A DNA stretch of 49,994 bases from Lonsdalea iberica (GCF_002111585.1 NZ_LUTP01000008.1:1-49994); one strand, 5' to 3'; counted from the stretch's first letter, positions 31,655-40,881 are shown. Numbers and translations: made by a program. Notes: a model not told the origin generated them from the sequence alone.

Positions 31655-32435
31655 TGATGCTATCGCGCCAATGACCCTCTATTCCTGGCTAAACCGTGGC
31701 TGGCGGCTGGCGACGACCGGCTTCTGTTTCGGCATGTTCAGCCTGGGCGGACTACTGCTTTCGTTGGTGTGGTTCAACTTACTGCTGCTGATGCCCTGCG
31801 GCGCATTACGCCGCCGGCAGCTGGCGCGCCGCAGCATCTCCGCGAGCTTTCGGTTTTTCCTCTGGTGCGTTCGTACGTTGGGCGTGCTGGACTACAAAAT
31901 AGAAGGGGTGGAAACGCTCAGGAAAGACCGTGGTTGTCTCATTGTCGCCAATCACCCCACGCTGATCGACTACGTCATGCTGGCATCGGTCATGCCTGAG
32001 GTGGATTGTCTCGTGAAGGCGGAGTTGCAGAAAAATGTGTTCTTTCGTGGGGTGATACGTTCGGCAGACTACCTGATCAACAGTCAGTCATACACATTGC
32101 TGCCGGAGTGCGAACGGCGCTTGAAGCGCGGCGAAGCCATCATGATTTTCCCCGAAGGAACCCGAACCGACCCAGGACGGCCGCTGGTATTGCAACGCGG
32201 TGCGGCGAACATCGCCGTTCGCTGTGGTTGCGATCTCCGCATCGTCCATATTCGTAGTACCCAGCAGACGTTGGGTAAACACGACCGCTGGTACCACATT
32301 CCCCGCGTAAAACCGTTTTTGACCGTCACGGTTCAGGAGCGTATTCGCAGCCAAGATTTTGTCGGACAGGGCGACGAACCCTCTTTGGCCGCGCGACGCC
32401 TGACTCGTTTTTTGCGGGATTCGTTAACGCGTTAA
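31647..32435 (+). CDS. apeD: 1-acyl-glycerol-3-phosphate-type acyltransferase (ApeD position)
   Basis: Membrane-associated acyltransferase of the PlsC family, 262 residues. An N-terminal hydrophobic segment (about 20-50) precedes the catalytic NHPTLIDY motif (His103, Asp108) and the substrate motif FPEGTRT (from residue 168). In APE clusters such enzymes are thought to help attach the polyene to a lipid anchor, but the substrate is not known from sequence. The start overlaps the apeC stop by eight bases. An upstream in-frame ATG exists but lies well inside apeC. Confidence 0.85.
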   Translation: MSDDAIAPMTLYSWLNRGWRLATTGFCFGMFSLGGLLLSLVWFNLLLLMPCGALRRRQLARRSISASFRFFLWCVRTLGVLDYKIEGVETLRKDRGCLIVANHPTLIDYVMLASVMPEVDCLVKAELQKNVFFRGVIRSADYLINSQSYTLLPECERRLKRGEAIMIFPEGTRTDPGRPLVLQRGAANIAVRCGCDLRIVHIRSTQQTLGKHDRWYHIPRVKPFLTVTVQERIRSQDFVGQGDEPSLAARRLTRFLRDSLTR

Positions 32436-32469
32436 TTTCATTATTATTCAAAAAAAACAGGTATGAGTT

Positions 32470-32754
32470 ATGGATAGTATTTTCATTGAAATCAAACAAA
32501 TGATTATTGATGCACTGAACCTCGAAGAGGTGGGCGTCGATGAGATTGAGAACGATGCGCCGTTATTTGGCGATGGGCTCGGTTTGGATTCTATTGATGC
32601 ACTTGAACTTGGGCTGGCGGTTAAAAACCGTTATGGCGTCGCGCTTTCCGCAGAAAGTGAAGAGATGCGTCAGCATTTCTTCTCTGTCGCCACTCTGGCT
32701 GCGTTCATCAACGCACAGAGTTCCGTGAATTCTGATAATAAAACAATGGGTTAA
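32470..32754 (+). CDS. apeE: Acyl carrier protein ApeE
   Basis: Acyl carrier protein of 94 residues with the phosphopantetheine attachment serine in GLGLDSIDALEL (Ser41). In characterised APE systems the AMP ligase loads the aryl starter onto this carrier. It is longer than the second carrier because of an Asn/Ser-rich tail. It starts 34 bp after apeD, one of the few real gaps in the operon, and ends two bases before apeF. No phosphopantetheinyl transferase is encoded in the window, so a housekeeping enzyme must activate it. Confidence 0.88.
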   Translation: MDSIFIEIKQMIIDALNLEEVGVDEIENDAPLFGDGLGLDSIDALELGLAVKNRYGVALSAESEEMRQHFFSVATLAAFINAQSSVNSDNKTMG

Positions 32755-32756
32755 TT

Positions 32757-33008
32757 ATGGATAAGAGCGATATTTATCAGGAAGTCACTGGGTTGCTGGT
32801 GAAGCTTTTCGAGCTTGATGCGGACGATATCACCCCTGAATCCCGCTTGTATGAGGATCTGGAGCTGGACAGCATCGATGCTGTGGATATGGTCGTTCAC
32901 CTGCAAAAACGGATTGGACGGAAAATCTCTCCGGAAACCTTCAAATCTGTACGCACCGTGCAGGACGTCGTTACTGCGGTAGAACATCTCCTTAATGAAG
33001 GGCAATAG
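32757..33008 (+). CDS. apeF: Acyl carrier protein ApeF
   Basis: Second acyl carrier protein, 83 residues, with the attachment serine in DLELDSIDAVDM (Ser39) and the usual acidic helix II. Its sequence differs clearly from the first carrier (for example LELDS against LGLDS, and VVHLQKRIGRKISP in helix III). The two are therefore not a recent duplication and probably present different intermediates. It overlaps apeG by 14 bases, which suggests translational coupling. Confidence 0.88.
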   Translation: MDKSDIYQEVTGLLVKLFELDADDITPESRLYEDLELDSIDAVDMVVHLQKRIGRKISPETFKSVRTVQDVVTAVEHLLNEGQ

Positions 33009-33588
33009 CGGTTCACCGCCAGGGAAAACCTTCTCCAGATTGACGGCCGGGTTGAGCGCACTGCTGACGCTGAGCTGGCCTTTTCTGGTGTGGTTTAGTG
33101 TTACGCATCCCCACCAACGCTGGATCCTGCCGCTGCTGGCCTTGGTTTTTCTACTGCGTTTTTACGCGTTATCCCGAGATAAGCGATTGTTCAGAGAAAC
33201 CGGGGGCCTGCTGGCGGCCATCGGTGCGATCCTTTGCCTGACGAGCCTGTGGTTGCAGGATACCCAGTGGCTGATGGGGTATCCGGTAGTGGTGAATTTG
33301 GTGATGCTGGGGTTATTTGGCGGCTCGCTATACAGCAGCATGCCGCTCGTTGAACGGTTGGCCCGCTTGAAAGAGCCTGACCTCCCCCCTCAGGCCATAC
33401 GCTATACGCGCAAAGTGACGCAGATGTGGTGTTTGTTTTTTGTGTTTAACGGCAGCGTCGCGGCATGGACCTGTCTGGCGGGCAACATCCGCTGGTGGAC
33501 CTTATGGAATGGGCTATTGAGTTACGTGTTGATAGGGATAGTGATGGGTGGAGAATGGTTGATTCGTCAACGCCTAAGAAAGAGATAA
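32995..33588 (+). CDS. apeG: Integral membrane protein of the APE operon
   Basis: A 197-residue protein with about five or six hydrophobic segments (about 17-37, 42-57, 70-87, 92-112, 140-160 and 165-185). A conserved-looking cytoplasmic stretch reads PLVERLARLKEPDLPPQAIRYTRK. I recognise it only as the membrane protein normally found between the carrier proteins and the AMP ligase in APE clusters. Its reaction or cargo is unknown. The stop shares one base with the next start (TAATG). Confidence 0.78.
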   Translation: MKGNSGSPPGKTFSRLTAGLSALLTLSWPFLVWFSVTHPHQRWILPLLALVFLLRFYALSRDKRLFRETGGLLAAIGAILCLTSLWLQDTQWLMGYPVVVNLVMLGLFGGSLYSSMPLVERLARLKEPDLPPQAIRYTRKVTQMWCLFFVFNGSVAAWTCLAGNIRWWTLWNGLLSYVLIGIVMGGEWLIRQRLRKR

Positions 33589-34946
33589 TGAAGAAGATAA
33601 AAGTCTCTCCGGTCAGCGACTGGTTATCGCTGGAGAATGGCGCGCAACGCCGTGTGGCCAGCCAAGGCTCACAGGTGTTTACGCTTGCCATGCTGCGTCA
33701 GCAGGTGACTTTACTGTGCGAGCAGCTGATGGCCCGCGACGCTCAGCGCTGGGCGCTTTGTTTCGAAGACAGCTACCTGTTTACCGTGGGGTTGCTGGCG
33801 TCGTTGCATGCGGGTAAGACACCCATTATTCCCGGCCACTGCCGTTTGTCGGTGCTGCAAGAGCAGATGAGCGAGTTCGATGGTGTACTCACGGATATCG
33901 CGCTGCCTTTGGATTGTCCTGTTGTGACCCTCAACGCCGAAGCGCATCCGGCATCGCCCACCCGCGATCTGCCGACGATGCCGGATAATGCCTGCGTGGT
34001 TCTGTTCACCTCAGGATCAACCGGCAAACCCCGGCAGGTGGTTAAGCCGATCAGCTGCCTCGATGAGGAGTCGCGTTGGCTGGGGGCGCTGTGGGGCGAG
34101 CGTTTGCAAGATTGCCACATCGTCGCCTCCGTTACGCATCAGCACATGTACGGTCTGACATTCTGCATCTGGTTGCCCATGGCATTAGGCCTGAGTTTCG
34201 AAAGTCGACAAATCATGTACACCGAACAGCTGGCGGCATTCCCCCGCGAACAGCGCTACGCTTTCATCAGCAGCCCGGCTTTCTTACGGCGTCTGGACTA
34301 CGCATTGGCGGTGCCTCGCTGTCAGTTGATTGTCTCCGCGGGAGGCGCGCTGCCCTGGGGGGCCGCGCAGAAAGCGGCTCAGGGGTTGGGCCATCCGATT
34401 GACGAGATCTACGGTAGTACCGAAACCGGCGTCATGGCATGGTGTTCGCGTGACGGAGAAAAGACCGTCTGGACACCGTTCGACGGCGTGACGCATCAGG
34501 CGGATGACGCGGGCGACTGGTGGGTGCGTTCAGCGCTGATTCCACAGCCGGAAGGGATTCGACTGGACGACAAGCTGGCGTTCTCAAGCGACGGGCGGTT
34601 TGAACTGTGCGGTCGTCACGATCGTATTTTGAAAGTCGAAGATAAGCGTATTTCTCTCAGTGAAATCGAACGTCGACTGCTGTCACTGCCGGAAATCGAA
34701 GATGCGGTAGCGGTACAGATCAAGCGAGGCGATCGTGCATGTATTGGCGTGGTGCTTGTCCTCAAAGCCCCCCATCTGGCCGCCGACCTGCCGAATCTGA
34801 AACGTAAATGGCGTCATGAGCTGCATCAGTGGCTGGAGCCGGTCGCGATGCCTCGGTTATGGCGCATCGTCGAGGCCGTTCCCGTCAACACGCAGAGCAA
34901 GCGCGCCTGGCCACAAATACAGGAGCTTTTCCATGCTGCCCGTTGA
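33588..34946 (+). CDS. apeH: AMP ligase / acyl-ACP synthetase ApeH
   Basis: ANL-superfamily adenylating enzyme of 452 residues. The phosphate-binding loop is FTSGSTGKPRQV (TSGSTGK at 141-147). The A5 motif is EIYGSTETG, the hinge/A8 region is GRHDRILKVEDKRISLSEIE, and the C-terminal lysine motif NTQSKRAWP is present. In APE biosynthesis the enzyme activates 4-hydroxybenzoate and transfers it to ApeE. The start MKKIKVSPVSDW overlaps the apeG stop; earlier in-frame ATGs lie inside apeG. No ammonia-lyase gene is nearby, consistent with a starter made from chorismate. Confidence 0.88.
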   Translation: MKKIKVSPVSDWLSLENGAQRRVASQGSQVFTLAMLRQQVTLLCEQLMARDAQRWALCFEDSYLFTVGLLASLHAGKTPIIPGHCRLSVLQEQMSEFDGVLTDIALPLDCPVVTLNAEAHPASPTRDLPTMPDNACVVLFTSGSTGKPRQVVKPISCLDEESRWLGALWGERLQDCHIVASVTHQHMYGLTFCIWLPMALGLSFESRQIMYTEQLAAFPREQRYAFISSPAFLRRLDYALAVPRCQLIVSAGGALPWGAAQKAAQGLGHPIDEIYGSTETGVMAWCSRDGEKTVWTPFDGVTHQADDAGDWWVRSALIPQPEGIRLDDKLAFSSDGRFELCGRHDRILKVEDKRISLSEIERRLLSLPEIEDAVAVQIKRGDRACIGVVLVLKAPHLAADLPNLKRKWRHELHQWLEPVAMPRLWRIVEAVPVNTQSKRAWPQIQELFHAAR

Positions 34947-35286
34947 GATTTCCCGGACAACCCATGAGGGCCAGGCGGAGCTGATGCTGCGCACCGATGA
35001 GCGTCTGCTTTGGTTCCGCGGCCATTTTCCCGAACAACCGCTGCTTCCCGGCATCGCTCAGCTCGACTGGGCGATGCGCTATGGCGTGGAGATCCTGGCG
35101 CCGCAGTGGCGTTTCAGCGCGGTGGAAAGCATCAAATTTCAACGTCCCGTACTCCCGGGCAACACGCTACGTCTTACCCTGAACTGGAAGGAAGACAAAC
35201 GACAGCTGGCGTTCAGCTACCACATCGTGCGGAAGCAAGGCGACGAACTGCCGGCGAGCAACGGGAAAATCACCTTATGTCTATGA
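34933..35286 (+). CDS. apeI: 3-hydroxyacyl-ACP dehydratase ApeI
   Basis: Hot-dog-fold dehydratase of 117 residues, FabZ-like. The catalytic His31 lies in FRGHFPEQPLLPGIAQLDW. The following ESIKFQRPVLPGNTLRL is the family's second strand region. In the characterised system it pairs with the other dehydratase (ApeP) to make the conjugated double bonds. It overlaps the apeH end by 14 bases, and AGGAG seven bases upstream fixes this ATG. Confidence 0.87.
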   Translation: MLPVEISRTTHEGQAELMLRTDERLLWFRGHFPEQPLLPGIAQLDWAMRYGVEILAPQWRFSAVESIKFQRPVLPGNTLRLTLNWKEDKRQLAFSYHIVRKQGDELPASNGKITLCL

Positions 35287-36986
35287 ACCGCGATTTCTTA
35301 CCCTGCGTCGTGATCCCCTGCTATAACCACGGCGGCATGATGCCCGGTGTTCTGGCGCGACTGGCGTCTTTCGATCTGCCTGTTTTTATCGTGGATGACG
35401 GCAGCGAGACGGCCACACAACAGCAGTTGGAACGGCTGGCCCGCGAAAACGAGCGCGTGACGCTGGTGCGACTGGCGAGGAATCAGGGTAAAGGCGCTGC
35501 GGTCGTCAAAGGGTTTGAAACTGCTGCTGTCGCAGGTTACACGCACGCGTTGCAGGTGGATGCGGACGGACAGCATCAGATAGAGGATATTCCACGTCTG
35601 CTGGACGACGCCCGCGCGCACCCTGAGAGCCTGATTTCCGGACGTCCGCGTTATGACGCCTCCGTGCCTAAATCCCGCCTCTATGGCCGATACATCACCC
35701 ATTTCTGGGTCTGGGTCGAGACGCTTTCCCTCTCGATCAAAGACAGCATGTGCGGATTTCGGGTTTACCCGTTGGCAGCCACTCTGGCGCTGACGTCTCA
35801 ACGGAAGATAGGCCAACGGATGGATTTCGACACGGAAATCATGGTCCGGCTTTACTGGCAAGGCACCGCCAGCCGTTTCATCGATACGCGCGTCACCTAT
35901 CCAGACAATGGCATCTCGCATTTTGACGCGCTGAGGGACAACCTCCGTATTTCCTGGATGCACACCCGCCTGTTTTTCGGCATGTTGCCGCGCATACCCT
36001 CACTCTTGTTCCGCCGTCGCCGCATACACTGGGCGCGGATCGCCGAACGCAAAGGTCTGCTGGGTATGCGCTTGATGTTGGCCGTCTATCAATGGCTGGG
36101 ACGGCGAGGTTTTTCCCTGTTGCTGTGGCCCGTCATCGCTTTTTACTGGTTGACTGGAAAGGCGCAGCGGCAGGCGTCTAACCAGTGGCTGGCTCAGGTT
36201 CATGACTATGCGGATGATCAGAGAATTGCGCTGCCTCGCCCTTTAAACAGCTATCGCCATTTTCTGCGTTTTGGCTACGCGATGCTGGATAAAATCGCCA
36301 GCTGGCGCGGGGAGTTGCACTGGGGCAAGGAGATCGACTTTGCGCCGGGCGCGCTGGACGTCATCCATCAAGGACGGGAGCGGGGACAATTGATCCTGGC
36401 CTCCCATCTCGGCGATATCGAAGTGTGTCGTGGTATGGCTCAACAGGTCAGTGGATTGGTGATTAACGCCCTGGTGTTTACCGATAATGCCCAACGTTTC
36501 CGGCAGATTCAGGAGAGCATGACGCCGCAGGCGGGCGTGAATCTGATCCCCATTCGCGACATCGGACCGGAAACCGCTATGCTGTTGCAGCAAAAGCTGG
36601 ATGCGGGCGAGTGGGTAGCGATAGTCGGCGATCGCCTTGCCGTCCATCGTCATCGCGGCGTTCAGCAGCGCGTCGTCTGGAGTGATTTTCTGGGACGTCC
36701 CGCCCCCTTCCCGCAGGGGCCGTTTATTCTCGCGGCCGCGCTGCGCTGCTCAGTGTTATTGATGTTTGTCCTTCGTGAACAGAACCAGCTTCGGGTTTAT
36801 TGCGAGCCCTTCGCCGATCCGATTGTGCTGCCCAGAGGGGCGCGTCAGGAGGCGTTGCAACAGGTTATCGATCGCTATGCCGAGAGGCTGGCGCACTATG
36901 CGCTGAAAGCCCCTCTCGACTGGTTTAATTTTTTTGATTTTTGGAGTTTGCCGGACGAGACGTCGGCAGATAGGGAAAAACAATGA
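35277..36986 (+). CDS. apeJ: Glycosyltransferase-acyltransferase fusion (ApeJ position)
   Basis: A two-domain protein of 569 residues. Residues 1-240 are a family 2 glycosyltransferase with VFIVDDGSE and the metal-binding VDADGQH (Asp95, Asp97). The region about 290-360 is hydrophobic or basic. Residues about 320-560 are an LpxL/HtrB-type lysophospholipid acyltransferase with the SHLGDIE active motif (His377) and VAIVGDRLAVHRH. The combination suggests one enzyme adds a sugar and an acyl group to the polyene anchor; the actual acceptor is unknown. Two starts six bases apart are possible, and the first has the better-placed GGGAA. It overlaps apeI by ten bases. Confidence 0.87.
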   Translation: MSMNRDFLPCVVIPCYNHGGMMPGVLARLASFDLPVFIVDDGSETATQQQLERLARENERVTLVRLARNQGKGAAVVKGFETAAVAGYTHALQVDADGQHQIEDIPRLLDDARAHPESLISGRPRYDASVPKSRLYGRYITHFWVWVETLSLSIKDSMCGFRVYPLAATLALTSQRKIGQRMDFDTEIMVRLYWQGTASRFIDTRVTYPDNGISHFDALRDNLRISWMHTRLFFGMLPRIPSLLFRRRRIHWARIAERKGLLGMRLMLAVYQWLGRRGFSLLLWPVIAFYWLTGKAQRQASNQWLAQVHDYADDQRIALPRPLNSYRHFLRFGYAMLDKIASWRGELHWGKEIDFAPGALDVIHQGRERGQLILASHLGDIEVCRGMAQQVSGLVINALVFTDNAQRFRQIQESMTPQAGVNLIPIRDIGPETAMLLQQKLDAGEWVAIVGDRLAVHRHRGVQQRVVWSDFLGRPAPFPQGPFILAAALRCSVLLMFVLREQNQLRVYCEPFADPIVLPRGARQEALQQVIDRYAERLAHYALKAPLDWFNFFDFWSLPDETSADREKQ

Positions 36987-37411
36987 GTGCACTGAACGAT
37001 CCCCGCCTAAGTCACGATGTGGAGATAACGGTTTCATTCCACGATTGCGACCCGATGGGCGTGGTGTGGCATGGCCACTACTTCCGTTTTTTTGAGGTGG
37101 CGCGTGAAGCGTTGTTGAACAAATTCAACTACGGCTACCGTGAGATGAAGGCCTCCGGCTATGTCTGGCCGGTCGTGGATACCCGCGTCAAATACCGTTC
37201 GCCTCTGTCTTATGAACAGCGTATTCGCGTTCGCGCGACGGTGGAAGAAGTCGAAAACCGGCTGCGGATCGCCTACCAAATTTTTGACATTGAGAGCGGA
37301 CAACGCACCACCACCGGCTACACCATTCAGGTGGCGGTGGAGGAAGGAAGCCGGACGCTGAGCTTTGTCTCACCCGATATCCTGCTGGAACGACTGGGAG
37401 TCACACTGTGA
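36983..37411 (+). CDS. apeK: Acyl thioesterase of the 4HBT family (ApeK position)
   Basis: Hot-dog thioesterase of 142 residues. It has the 4-hydroxybenzoyl-CoA-thioesterase-type motif SFHDCDPMGVVWHGHYFRFFEVARE, with catalytic Asp23. It then has VKYRSPLSYEQRIRVRATVEE. It may release or proofread polyketide intermediates; the role in APE formation is inferred from family and position. The start overlaps the preceding stop as ATGA, and its stop overlaps the next start as GTGA. Confidence 0.87.
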   Translation: MSALNDPRLSHDVEITVSFHDCDPMGVVWHGHYFRFFEVAREALLNKFNYGYREMKASGYVWPVVDTRVKYRSPLSYEQRIRVRATVEEVENRLRIAYQIFDIESGQRTTTGYTIQVAVEEGSRTLSFVSPDILLERLGVTL

Positions 37412-38013
37412 AAATTATCGGTTTTGCCATGATGATGATAGTTAGCCTGACGGCGCAGGCCATGACGCTGGAAGCGCTACAGCAGCGTTTCAGCAGTCAG
37501 CCGGTCGTGCGGGCGGAGTTTACCCAGACGCGTGAAATCAAAGGGATGGCGCAACCCCTCAAATCCAGCGGAGAAATGCTGATCGCACAGCAAAAAGGGC
37601 TGTGGTGGCATCAGGCCAAGCCTTTCCCGCTGACGCTGGTGCTGGACGAACAACGAATGGTGCAGGTCATGAATGGGCAGGCGCCGCAGATTGTGACCGC
37701 GGAGAGCAATCCGCAGATGTTTCAGTTCAACCACCTGCTGCGCGCGCTGTTTCAGGCCGACCGTCAGGTGCTGGAGCAAAACTTTACCTTGGATTTCACC
37801 GATCTAGGCGATCAGCGGTGGCGGTTGGTGTTAACGCCGAAAACGTCGCCGCTGGATAAGTTATTTCATGCCATCACCCTCAACGGTCGTGAATATCTGG
37901 ATCAGATAGAACTTAATGACCGTCAGGGCGATCTCACCCGCATTACCCTCAGTAATCAGCGCCTGACGCCCCGGACATTGAGTGATGACGAACAAAAACG
38001 ATTCATTTTCTAA
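37408..38013 (+). CDS. apeL: LolA-like periplasmic carrier (ApeL position)
   Basis: A 201-residue exported protein of the outer-membrane lipoprotein carrier type. A signal peptide (MKIIGFAMMMIVSLTAQA) is followed by RFSSQPVVRAEFTQTREIKGM. A beta-rich body contains GEMLIAQQKGLWWHQAKPFPLTL and LDKLFHAITLNG, the pattern of LolA folds. It is likely to bind the lipophilic aryl polyene product in transit to the outer membrane. This is an inference from its fold and from the exporter gene that follows. The start is GTG within a GTGA overlap. Confidence 0.85.
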   Translation: MKIIGFAMMMIVSLTAQAMTLEALQQRFSSQPVVRAEFTQTREIKGMAQPLKSSGEMLIAQQKGLWWHQAKPFPLTLVLDEQRMVQVMNGQAPQIVTAESNPQMFQFNHLLRALFQADRQVLEQNFTLDFTDLGDQRWRLVLTPKTSPLDKLFHAITLNGREYLDQIELNDRQGDLTRITLSNQRLTPRTLSDDEQKRFIF

Positions 38014-40306
38014 GTGGCATCGCCGGGCGGCGTTCGTCTGGGGTGGCTGTTGCGTGGCGCTGTTACTGGCGTTGACGCTCCTGTGGCCGCAGGCCCGCAT
38101 CAACAGTAGCGTGCTGGCGTTACTGCCCGATAAGGCGATGGGCGATATTCCGCCGGAACTGCAGGCGGGATTCATGCAGCGGCTCGACCGGCAGATGGTC
38201 TGGCTGATCGCATCGGGGCAACAGGACGATCCGTCTGCGGCCGCGTGGTGGTTGCAGCAACTGCGAACATGGCCGGAGTTGAAACAGGTCAAAGGCCCTA
38301 TCGACGCTGAACAGCAGAAGGCGTGGGGCAGGTTTGCCTATGAACATCGCAACGGATTGATCGATAGCGCCACGCGTCAGCGGCTGCAAGCGGGCGGCGG
38401 CGCGCAGGCGGACTGGGTGTTGGCTCAGCTTTATTCCGCCTTCTCCGGGGTCAGTGGTCAGGAGTTGGCTCACGATCCGCTGATGCTGGTTCGGGGCTCG
38501 CAATTGGCGTTGCAGCAGCAGGCCAGCCAGCTCGGGCTATCGCAGGGATGGCTGAGCGCGCAGGATAAAAACGGTCAGCGCTGGTACTTTTTACATGGCG
38601 AGCTGAACGGCGACTCGTTCGATATGGCGCAAGGGCAGCGGTTGGTCGAGAAGCTGACGCGTTTACAGGATGAACTCAAAACCCGCTATCCCGATGCGCA
38701 GGTGCTGATGCGGGGCACCGTGCTCTTCAGCCACTATGCCAGCCAGCAGGCGAAGCAGGATGTCTCTACGCTAGGCACGGCGACCATTGTGGGCGTGCTG
38801 CTGTTGGTCTTTTCCGTCTTCCGCTCGCCTCGGCCGCTGTTGTTGTGCGCGCTCTCCGTGGCGATTGGCGCGCTGGCCGGAACGGTCTTTACGCTGCTGC
38901 TGTTCGGCGAATTGCACCTGATGACGCTGGTGATGAGCGTCAGTATTGTCGGCATTTCGGCCGACTACACGCTGTACTACCTGACCGAGCGCATGGTGCA
39001 TGGCGGCGCGGTATCGCCGCTGGAGAGTTTACGTAAGGTGCTGCCCAGCTTGCTGCTGGCGCTGGGGACGGCCGTCGTGGCCTATCTGATTATGGTGCTG
39101 GCGCCGTTCCCCGGATTGCAGCAACTGGCGGTTTTCGCCGCGACGGGGCTGGCCGCCTCCTGCCTGACGGTTATTTGCTGGTATCCGCGTTTGGTGCGGG
39201 GGCTGCCAGTGCGTCCGATTCCCGCGATGGTGCTGCTGGGTCGCTGGCTGGCGGCATGGCGTCGACATCGGGGAGTGCGTTGGGGGGTCCCCTTCGCTCT
39301 GCTGATGTTCGCCGTTATCGGCATGTGGCAGCTCAAGATCGACGACGATATCACGCAGTTGCAGTCGATGCCCGCCGCGCTGATGAAGCAGGAGCGACAG
39401 GTCACCGCGTTAACCGGTCAGGGCGGGGATCAAACCTGGTTCGTCGTGTACGGCGATAATGCTGAGCAAACGCTACAGCGTCTGGAACAGTTGGCACCCC
39501 GGCTTCGAGAGGCTCAACATCAGCGCGAGTTGATGTCCTACCGGTTGCTGCCGCTGGTCTCGCGCTCACAGCAACAGCAGGATGAACGACTTATCGCCGC
39601 CGCCGCGCCGACCGTGGTGACGCGACTGCAAGAAGCGGGGGTGAGCGTGTCTGGGCCGGATGTAAAACCGATGCCGGTGACGCCTGAGGTCTGGTTGAAC
39701 AGCCCGCTGAGCGAGGGCTGGCGGCTGCTCTGGCTGACATTGCCTGACGGCCGCAGCGGTGTTCTGGTACCGGTCAATGGCGTTCGCGACGGCGCGGCGT
39801 TGGAGCGTTTGGCTCAGGCGACGACGGGCGTTATCTGGATCGACCGCAAAAGCAGTTTTGATCACCTGTTCGGCTTCTATCGCGTCATGCTGAGCTGGCT
39901 GCTGATCGCGGCGGTCGCGGTGATTACGTTGAGCTATGTGATGCGTCTCGGCGTACGCAAGGGCTTGCTGAGCGTGGTGCCGTCGGTCCTGTCTTTGGGC
40001 GGCGCGCTCGCGCTGCTGGCGCTGAGCGGCCATGCGCTTAACCTGTTTTCTCTGCTCGCGTTGGTGCTGGTGCTCGGCATTGGCATCAACTACACGCTGT
40101 TCTTCAGCAACCCACGCGGCACGCCGATGACCTCGTTGTTGGCCGTGGCGCTGGCGATGTGCACTACGTTGCTGACGCTCGGCATGCTGGTCTTCAGCGG
40201 CACGCAGGCCATTAGTAGCTTTGGCATCGTTCTGTGCGGTGGTATTTTTATCGCCTTTTTACTGGCGCCGCTGGCTTTACCGGATTCGAAAGGAAAGAAA
40301 AAATAA
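37985..40306 (+). CDS. apeM: MMPL/RND-family exporter (ApeM position)
   Basis: Large inner-membrane exporter of 773 residues. It has the two-fold MMPL layout: a helix at about 15-35, a periplasmic domain to about 245, and a five- to six-helix bundle (about 250-430). It contains MTLVMSVSIVGISADYTLYY, where Asp is the likely proton relay, as in LGIGINYTLFF of the second half. A second periplasmic domain and a second bundle (about 635-770) follow. It is the probable exporter of the polyene lipid. It overlaps apeL by 29 bases and ends in a TAATG junction. A GTG one codon upstream is an alternative start. Confidence 0.88.
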   Translation: MTNKNDSFSKWHRRAAFVWGGCCVALLLALTLLWPQARINSSVLALLPDKAMGDIPPELQAGFMQRLDRQMVWLIASGQQDDPSAAAWWLQQLRTWPELKQVKGPIDAEQQKAWGRFAYEHRNGLIDSATRQRLQAGGGAQADWVLAQLYSAFSGVSGQELAHDPLMLVRGSQLALQQQASQLGLSQGWLSAQDKNGQRWYFLHGELNGDSFDMAQGQRLVEKLTRLQDELKTRYPDAQVLMRGTVLFSHYASQQAKQDVSTLGTATIVGVLLLVFSVFRSPRPLLLCALSVAIGALAGTVFTLLLFGELHLMTLVMSVSIVGISADYTLYYLTERMVHGGAVSPLESLRKVLPSLLLALGTAVVAYLIMVLAPFPGLQQLAVFAATGLAASCLTVICWYPRLVRGLPVRPIPAMVLLGRWLAAWRRHRGVRWGVPFALLMFAVIGMWQLKIDDDITQLQSMPAALMKQERQVTALTGQGGDQTWFVVYGDNAEQTLQRLEQLAPRLREAQHQRELMSYRLLPLVSRSQQQQDERLIAAAAPTVVTRLQEAGVSVSGPDVKPMPVTPEVWLNSPLSEGWRLLWLTLPDGRSGVLVPVNGVRDGAALERLAQATTGVIWIDRKSSFDHLFGFYRVMLSWLLIAAVAVITLSYVMRLGVRKGLLSVVPSVLSLGGALALLALSGHALNLFSLLALVLVLGIGINYTLFFSNPRGTPMTSLLAVALAMCTTLLTLGMLVFSGTQAISSFGIVLCGGIFIAFLLAPLALPDSKGKKK

Positions 40307-40881
40307 TGTTATTACGCAATATGGTGCTGGTGTTTTTCAGCCTGTTATTGGCCGCCTGCGCCGGTAAATCTCAGGATAACCGCCCTCAGGCTTGGCTCAA
40401 ACCGGGCGTGAGGGTCACGCTGCCCGCGCCGGCGATAACGCCCGCAGTCAATCAGCAGCAACTGCTGACCAGTACTTATAAGGGAAAACAGCAGTCTTTG
40501 ATGGTGATGCTGAGCGCGGATGAGCAGCGCCTTTCGCTGGCCGGATTGTCCTCTTTGGGGATTCGTCTTTTTCTCATCACATATGACGCGGCGGGCATCC
40601 ACACCGAACAGGCCCTCGTTCTGCCCGAAATGCCGCCCGCCAATCAGGTGCTGGCGGACATCATGCTCAGCCACTGGCCTATCGCCGCCTGGCTGCCCCA
40701 GCTTCCTGCGGGGTGGTCGTTACAGGATCGCGGCGACGTCAGGCAGCTGCGTGATAATCGCGGCAACTTGATGACGGAAATTCGTTATATGACCAGAAAC
40801 AACCTGCGCGAGCCGGTCAGCGTTCAGCAGTTCGTCTTCGGTTATAAGATTGCCATTCAACCGTTGGATGGCGAGTCATGA
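40306..40881 (+). CDS. apeN: DUF3261-type lipoprotein (ApeN position)
   Basis: A 191-residue lipoprotein. The signal MLLRNMVLVFFSLLLAAC has its lipidated cysteine at position 18 in LAAC. The mature part includes KGKQQSLMVMLSADEQRLSLAGLSSLGIRLFLITYD and a C-terminal beta region ending QQFVFGYKIAIQPL. This pattern is typical of the DUF3261 lipoproteins found in APE clusters beside the LolA-like protein and the MMPL exporter. An outer-membrane receptor role, by analogy with LolB, is a reasonable guess. It overlaps both neighbours (TAATG and ATGA). Confidence 0.82.
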   Translation: MLLRNMVLVFFSLLLAACAGKSQDNRPQAWLKPGVRVTLPAPAITPAVNQQQLLTSTYKGKQQSLMVMLSADEQRLSLAGLSSLGIRLFLITYDAAGIHTEQALVLPEMPPANQVLADIMLSHWPIAAWLPQLPAGWSLQDRGDVRQLRDNRGNLMTEIRYMTRNNLREPVSVQQFVFGYKIAIQPLDGES

